Origin: Laedolimicola ammoniilytica
GTDB taxonomy: Bacteria > Bacillota > Clostridia > Lachnospirales > Lachnospiraceae
Direction: 5' to 3'
Assembly (NCBI RefSeq): GCF_025567165.1
Contig: NZ_JAOQKC010000004.1
Span: 124,001-188,000, forward strand
Length of the DNA stretch: 64,000 nucleotides
The first letter of the stretch is position 1, and the number at the start of each line of letters is the position of its first letter. Positions 59,561 through 64,000 of this stretch are shown one piece after another. Under the pieces are notes generated by a model. The model had not been told where the DNA came from. It saw only the letters and a list, made by a program, of their open reading frames with translations, and made no database searches. The position numbers and the translations under genes are program-made.

Positions 59561-60606
59561 AGGAGGAATTGATTTGCAGTTATCCACAGTTGTACAGGGA
59601 AATCTGCAGTGTAGTCCGAAATGATATGGACTCTGGTATGATCGTGGACAGTGATGATGAGATAGCGTATATCCTGCTTCATTTTGCCACAGCCATGTAT
59701 CGGAAAGAACAGAACAGAAGCAGGCTGGCCGATGTGGTGGTAGTCTGTGCTACCGGGATAGGAACGTCAGAACTGGTTGCAACCGGGCTTCAAAAAAAAT
59801 TTTGTCTGAATATCAAAGGTGCGGTTGCAGAACATCAATTAAAACAGTTTCTGAAAAAAACAGAGGTGGATTTGATTGTTACAACTATTCCATTGAGGGA
59901 GGAGTACAACAGTGTACAGGTAAGTCCTGTTCTTAAAAGAGAAGATATAGCCCGAATAGGCAAAAGACTTCTGGATTTGGGATTTGATATACAAAAGCCG
60001 CTGGAAAATTATGCCCAGTGGAGCGATACAGCGAAGTGGTTGGGGCATCTGCTTCAAAATTATGCAGGACGCGATCAGGAGGATGACCTGAAACAGATGC
60101 TGAAAAATTTTCCATTGGAAGAAAGAAAAAAGAAAGAGGGGAAGCAGTATATGTTAAGTGAATTATTGGAAGAACAAAGCATGCGATTGGATGCAGAGTG
60201 TCAGGACTGGCAGGCGTGTATTTGGGAATCTGGGAAACTCCTGGTAGAAAAAGGAGATATCACAGAAGAATACATAAAAGCAGTGATAGATAACGTCAAT
60301 GAGGTAGGGCCTTATATCGTGATTACAAAGGGCGTAGCTCTTCCGCATGCAACAAACAAAATCGGGGTTATCAGAACATCCATGTCGTTTGTAAGATTGA
60401 AGACTCCGGTAAATTTTGGAAACAAATCAAATGATCCCGTAAAATACATTTTTATGCTGGCAACTACAGATGCGGAGTCGCATCTGGGAGCGCTTCAGGA
60501 TTTGGCGGAATTTTTGGAACAAAAAGAATTTGTGGCTGTATTGGAGGAGGCGAAGAAGCCTGCCGACGTTATTTCATATATTGTAACTCATGAAAGCAGC
60601 AGATAA
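59515..60606 (+). CDS. PRD-type PTS regulator, C-terminal frame
   Basis: In the -1 frame the regulator continues: the rest of PRD2 (KEELICSYPQLYREICSVVR), an EIIB-like domain with a cysteine in VVVCATGIGTSELVATGLQK, and an EIIA-like domain with the phospho-histidine in ITKGVALPHATNKIG near residue 280. An ATG at 59515 has no ribosome site of its own, so this part is expected only by frameshifting. The two frames together give about 697 residues, the normal size. It precedes the PTS genes it probably regulates. Confidence 0.75.
   Translation: MYIQKKSGMLLENPLKEELICSYPQLYREICSVVRNDMDSGMIVDSDDEIAYILLHFATAMYRKEQNRSRLADVVVVCATGIGTSELVATGLQKKFCLNIKGAVAEHQLKQFLKKTEVDLIVTTIPLREEYNSVQVSPVLKREDIARIGKRLLDLGFDIQKPLENYAQWSDTAKWLGHLLQNYAGRDQEDDLKQMLKNFPLEERKKKEGKQYMLSELLEEQSMRLDAECQDWQACIWESGKLLVEKGDITEEYIKAVIDNVNEVGPYIVITKGVALPHATNKIGVIRTSMSFVRLKTPVNFGNKSNDPVKYIFMLATTDAESHLGALQDLAEFLEQKEFVAVLEEAKKPADVISYIVTHESSR
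59527..59533 (+). other. A_AAA_AAT heptamer, candidate -1 frameshift site
   Basis: The zero frame reads AGA AAA AAT. A -1 slip here gives AGA AAA AAA TCC, that is IYRKKSGM, which matches the family sequence exactly and joins both halves of the regulator. Confidence 0.5.
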
Positions 60607-60627
60607 GGAAGAAGGGAGGGAACAACT

Positions 60628-60918
60628 ATGACACGCAGAAAAAAATGCCTGATTATGTGCAGAACCGGAATGGGAAGTTCTATGATGCTGAAAATCAAGG
60701 TGGAAAAGCTGATTGATAAGAAAGGATATCCGATGGATGTGACCCATGACGCATTCAGCGGTTTTGCCGGACAGCAGAATGTAGACCTGATCATTACAAT
60801 GGAGGATTTGATTGATGAATTTAAAAATTCTCCGGCTTATGTAATCGGTGTAAAAGACATTATGGATACGGAATATCTGCAGCAGGAACTTGACAAATAT
60901 TTTGCACAGACTGAATAA
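60628..60918 (+). CDS. PTS EIIB component, ascorbate type
   Basis: The 96-residue cytoplasmic EIIB carries phosphate on the cysteine of LIMCRTGMGSSMMLKIKVEK near residue 10 and passes it to the sugar entering through EIIC. The sequence is of the SgaB/UlaB group. It is 22 bases after the regulator and 24 before the EIIC gene. The EIIA function may come from the regulator's C-terminal domain or elsewhere, since no separate EIIA gene lies here. Confidence 0.88.
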   Translation: MTRRKKCLIMCRTGMGSSMMLKIKVEKLIDKKGYPMDVTHDAFSGFAGQQNVDLIITMEDLIDEFKNSPAYVIGVKDIMDTEYLQQELDKYFAQTE

Positions 60919-60941
60919 CAGAAGAAAAAGGGGGATTAAAA

Positions 60942-62213
60942 ATGGCAGTATTACAGTTTGTAGTTTATGACATTTTAGGAGAAGCATCATTGCTGATAGG
61001 CCTTCTGGCTCTGGCAGGCCTTCTGATTCAGAGAAAACCAGCGGAAAAGGTTATCGCCGGAACCATTAAGACAATTGTAGGATTTTTAATTTTTGGTATC
61101 GGATCTTCTGCGGCGCAGGGGGCACTGAATGGATTCCAGTCACTGTTTGTAACGGCTTTCGGGCTGGAGGGTGTAACTCCGATTTCTGAGGCGATTACAG
61201 CGCAAGCCCAGACGCTGTTTCCAATGGTTATTGCTCTGATTATGGTTGGCGGATTTATATGTAACCTGATTATTGCAAGATTTACGAAGTTTAAGTATAT
61301 CTTCCTGACCGGAGGTCACAGTCTGTTTCTGTCCGCATTGTTGGCTGTTCTTCTGAAAGCGCTTGGTTTATCCGACGTGGCTGCAATTCTGGTAGGTTCG
61401 GTTATCCATGGCTTTGCGGCGGCACTGTACCCGGCGATTGCGCAGAAATCTATGAACGCAGTAACGGGAAGCGACGAGATTGCAATTGGTCATTACTGCA
61501 CCCTGGCGTATGCTTTTTCAGGCTGGCTGGGAAGTAAGGTAGGAGATCCGAAGGACAGCACAGAGAATATCAATCTTCCCGGCTGGCTTTCCATGTTTAA
61601 GGATTATATCGTATCCGTATCACTGTCTATTGGAATTATTTATTATATCGCTGCAATTGTAGCGGGAAAAGCGGCAGTTGAGACTCTGGCAGGCGGAACC
61701 CACTGGCTGGTATGGCCGCTGATGCAGACCCTGACCTTTACCGGTGGTTTGTATGTAATCATTACCGGTGTAAGATTGTTCCTGGGTGAAATTGTTCCGG
61801 CATTTGTAGGAATTACAGAGAAGTTTATCCCGGGTGCAAAACCGGCTCTGGACTGCCCGGTTGTATTCCCGTATGCACCGACTGCGACAGTACTCGGATT
61901 TATCTCTGCATATGTGGCAGGACTGATTTGTATGTTTGTAATGGCGGCTATGAAAACAACTGTTATGATTCCGGTGGCAATTCCGTTTTTCTTTATCGGC
62001 GCTACAGCCGGTGTATTCGGAAATGCGCGCGGCGGTTGGAAGGGTTGCGTTCTGGGAGCATTTATTACTGGTATTTTGATTTCTGTAGGACCAGCTATTA
62101 TTTATCCGATTATGCAGAGCGTGGGACTTTCCGGAACAAGTTTCCCGGAGACTGACTTCAATCTGATTGGAATTATTTTCAATTTCATCGGAAAAGCATT
62201 AGGTAAATGGTAA
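60942..62213 (+). CDS. ulaA: PTS EIIC component, UlaA/SgaT type
   Basis: A 423-residue membrane permease of the L-ascorbate PTS family, with about eleven hydrophobic segments. LLALAGLLIQRKPAEKVIAG and TIKTIVGFLIFGIGSSAAQG near residue 35 are characteristic, as are the later YPAIAQKSMNAVTGSDEIAI segment and a C-terminal SFPETDFNLIG. The neighbouring transketolase suggests a pentose or ascorbate-like substrate. Specificity is inferred. Confidence 0.88.
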   Translation: MAVLQFVVYDILGEASLLIGLLALAGLLIQRKPAEKVIAGTIKTIVGFLIFGIGSSAAQGALNGFQSLFVTAFGLEGVTPISEAITAQAQTLFPMVIALIMVGGFICNLIIARFTKFKYIFLTGGHSLFLSALLAVLLKALGLSDVAAILVGSVIHGFAAALYPAIAQKSMNAVTGSDEIAIGHYCTLAYAFSGWLGSKVGDPKDSTENINLPGWLSMFKDYIVSVSLSIGIIYYIAAIVAGKAAVETLAGGTHWLVWPLMQTLTFTGGLYVIITGVRLFLGEIVPAFVGITEKFIPGAKPALDCPVVFPYAPTATVLGFISAYVAGLICMFVMAAMKTTVMIPVAIPFFFIGATAGVFGNARGGWKGCVLGAFITGILISVGPAIIYPIMQSVGLSGTSFPETDFNLIGIIFNFIGKALGKW

Positions 62214-62237
62214 AAGCTATCGGAGGGTATAAGAGAC

Positions 62238-63065
62238 ATGAAAGACGCAAAGCAGTTGGAAAAGCTTGCAAATCAGAATCGAAAACATATCGTGGAAATG
62301 GTATATCGCGCCGGAGTGGGACATGTTGGAGGAGCCCTTTCTGTAATTGATATTCTGACAGCCATCTATGAAAATGAGGTTGATTTCAGGGAAAAGGAAA
62401 GAACACGGGTAGTGCTTTCCAAAGGACATGCTGTACCGGCAATTTATGCAGAACTGTCAGAAAAGGGTATCATTGATCCAGCATGGTTTCCTACTTTCCG
62501 GCAGATTAATTCCAGACTGCAGGGTCATCCTTTCACAAGAGATATTCCGGAAACGGACGGTACTACAGGGCTTTTGGGACAGGGCTTTTCCATGGCGCTG
62601 GGTATGGCATTGATGAAAAAACAGACTGGTGATACGCACAGAGTGTATGCGATAGCTGGAGATGGAGAAATGCAGGAGGGGCAGATCTGGGAGGCGTTGA
62701 TGGCTGCGGCTCATTATAAGCTGGACAACCTGGTCTATATTGTAGATTATAACAAACTGTCTTCCGGTCATCCCACCAATGAGATTCTCAATCTAGAGCC
62801 CTTGAAGGAAAAATTATCCAGCTTTGGATATCATGTGATTGAGATCGATGGACATAATATGGAGCAGATTCTGGGTGCGCTGTCAGAAGCAAAAGAGACA
62901 AAGGGAAAACCGACGTTTATCGTTGCGAACACAGTAAAGGGAAAGGGTGTCAGCTTTATGGAAAATGTACCCAAATGGCATTCCAGCGGCCTGAGTGACG
63001 AAGAGTACGAGGTTGCGATGAAGGATCTGACGAAAAAAGAGGAGGAACTGGCGCATGCAGTATGA
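62238..63065 (+). CDS. transketolase N-terminal subunit
   Basis: The thiamine-diphosphate-binding half of a two-gene transketolase. KHIVEMVYRAGVGHVGGALS, VLSKGHAVPAIYAEL and the GDGEMQEGQIWEALMAA TPP motif near residue 140 are seen, with NKLSSGHPTNEI. The 275 residues end where the pyrimidine-binding half begins as a separate gene, overlapping by 11 bases. Split transketolases are common in gut clostridia and work in pentose phosphate conversion. Confidence 0.92.
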   Translation: MKDAKQLEKLANQNRKHIVEMVYRAGVGHVGGALSVIDILTAIYENEVDFREKERTRVVLSKGHAVPAIYAELSEKGIIDPAWFPTFRQINSRLQGHPFTRDIPETDGTTGLLGQGFSMALGMALMKKQTGDTHRVYAIAGDGEMQEGQIWEALMAAAHYKLDNLVYIVDYNKLSSGHPTNEILNLEPLKEKLSSFGYHVIEIDGHNMEQILGALSEAKETKGKPTFIVANTVKGKGVSFMENVPKWHSSGLSDEEYEVAMKDLTKKEEELAHAV

Positions 63066-63984
63066 TATGATTACGCTGAGAGAACTCGTCGGAAAGGTTC
63101 TGGTGGAGTACGGAGAAAAAAATCCGGATATCTGTGTCATTGACAGTGATCTGGCCAAATCCACGACTACCAACCGATTTCAGGAGGCTTTTCCGGAACG
63201 GTTTTACGAACTTGGTATCGCGGAGCAGAACGCAATGTCGGCAGCGGCAGGAATGGCGGCGGAAGGCAAAATCCCGTTTTACGTAAATTTCGCAATTTTC
63301 GTATCAGGAACCTGCTGGACACAGTTGAGACAGATTTGCTATGCAAATGCCAATGTAAAACTGATTGCTACGCATCCGGGTATGGACGGCAGTTATGACG
63401 GAGCGACGCATCATGCGGACGAGGATTTGGCGTTGATGAGAGTTCTGCCGAATCTGAAGGTACTGGTTCCGTCAAATCCGGACGAACTCAGAGAAGCGGT
63501 AAAAATAGCTCTTGCATATAACGGGCCTGTGTATATCCGATGTGCCAGAGACAGCGTTCCCAACCTTCCGGTAAAACAGCAGATGAAAATGGGAAAGGCA
63601 GTTGTGCTGGAAGATGAGGGTAATGATTTTGCGATGATTTATGAGGGTTCCACTACGGATTTGGCAATGCGGAGTTTCGAAGCCTATAGGGAAAAAGGAA
63701 AAAAGGGAAAGCTGATTAACATTTTTTCTGTAAAGCCTGTTGACAGAGAATTGATTCGCGCAGTAGCTGAGAAAGTTGAAAAAATTGTAACCATCGAAAA
63801 TCATTCCATTATAGGTGGCCTGGGAGGCTTGGTTGCAGAGACTATTTGCGACATGCCGAAACATGCGCCATTGGCGAGAGTAGGAGTAGAAGACGTATTT
63901 ACAGAATCCGGATCGCTGAAGGCGGTAAAAGAAAAATACGGACTGACAGTTGAAAATGTATTAAAGAAACTGGAAGAAGTATAA
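63055..63984 (+). CDS. transketolase C-terminal subunit
   Basis: The pyrimidine-binding and C-terminal half of the split transketolase, 309 residues. VIDSDLAKSTTTNRFQEAFP, then the catalytic glutamate region RFYELGIAEQNAMSAAAGMA, THPGMDGSYDGATHHADEDL and a swivel domain ending VEKIVTIENHSIIGGLGGLV are seen. It is coupled to the N-terminal gene by an 11-base overlap. A GGAGAAAAGGA ribosome site at the very end of the window shows that another gene follows. Confidence 0.92.
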   Translation: MQYDMITLRELVGKVLVEYGEKNPDICVIDSDLAKSTTTNRFQEAFPERFYELGIAEQNAMSAAAGMAAEGKIPFYVNFAIFVSGTCWTQLRQICYANANVKLIATHPGMDGSYDGATHHADEDLALMRVLPNLKVLVPSNPDELREAVKIALAYNGPVYIRCARDSVPNLPVKQQMKMGKAVVLEDEGNDFAMIYEGSTTDLAMRSFEAYREKGKKGKLINIFSVKPVDRELIRAVAEKVEKIVTIENHSIIGGLGGLVAETICDMPKHAPLARVGVEDVFTESGSLKAVKEKYGLTVENVLKKLEEV

Positions 63985-64000
63985 ATAGGAGAAAAGGAAA

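Overview
The window looks like chromosome of a spore-forming Gram-positive anaerobe of the class Clostridia, most likely a Lachnospiraceae member. The reasons are strong AGGAGG ribosome binding sites, TTG starts on essential genes, codY, a sigma-K gene, ireB-ruvX-DUF1292 synteny and an HPr-like protein typical of that family. No rRNA, tRNA or CRISPR array was recognised.

Layout. 1-16.4 kb is housekeeping: the end of an ABC transporter, ilvN-ilvC with an ASKHA protein, carAB, nnrD, an AEC transporter, prmA-rsmE, a cysteine desulfurase with thiI, and a stand-alone FakA-like domain. A HEPN/MNT pair follows at 16.4-17.0 kb. At 17,365 a small membrane-HTH gene is cut by a 12.8-kb mobilizable element. 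Its other half resumes at 30,197, so both ends are defined to the base. The element has 20-bp imperfect terminal inverted repeats (18/20), a TnpX-like large serine recombinase and TnpW at the right end, a MOBQ-type relaxase with DUF3847 partner and an oriT-like site, a CHC2 primase-like protein plus VapE helicase followed by an iteron array resembling an origin, and a left cargo of response regulator, sensor kinase and ABC transporter of the antimicrobial-peptide sensing/export type.

30.3-37.6 kb returns to core genes: HPr-like protein, mtaB, ireB-ruvX-DUF1292-fur-rnj-mltG-like-trmR-U32, close to the Bacillus yrzL-yrrK-yrzB-yrrLMN order. 37.6-47.1 kb is a rearranged island built from two interleaved direct repeats in order B1-S1-B2-S2. 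B carries a terminator and a helicase-gene remnant. S carries the first third of sigK plus its leader. Only the second sigK is complete. Between the repeats lie an M20 peptidase/YfcC transporter/broken DUF1177 operon, a DUF4143 ATPase, an HTH membrane regulator, a RelA/SpoT-fold protein with a small partner, a VOC protein and a YaiI protein.

47.5-52.4 kb is an envelope/secretion cluster: orphan LytTR regulator, lipoprotein, LemA, DUF4428 and clostripain-like lipoprotein. 52.6-58.3 kb is yifB-dprA-topA-codY. The window ends in an ascorbate-type PTS with split transketolase, controlled by a PRD regulator whose reading frame is broken at an A_AAA_AAT sequence that would be restored by a -1 shift.
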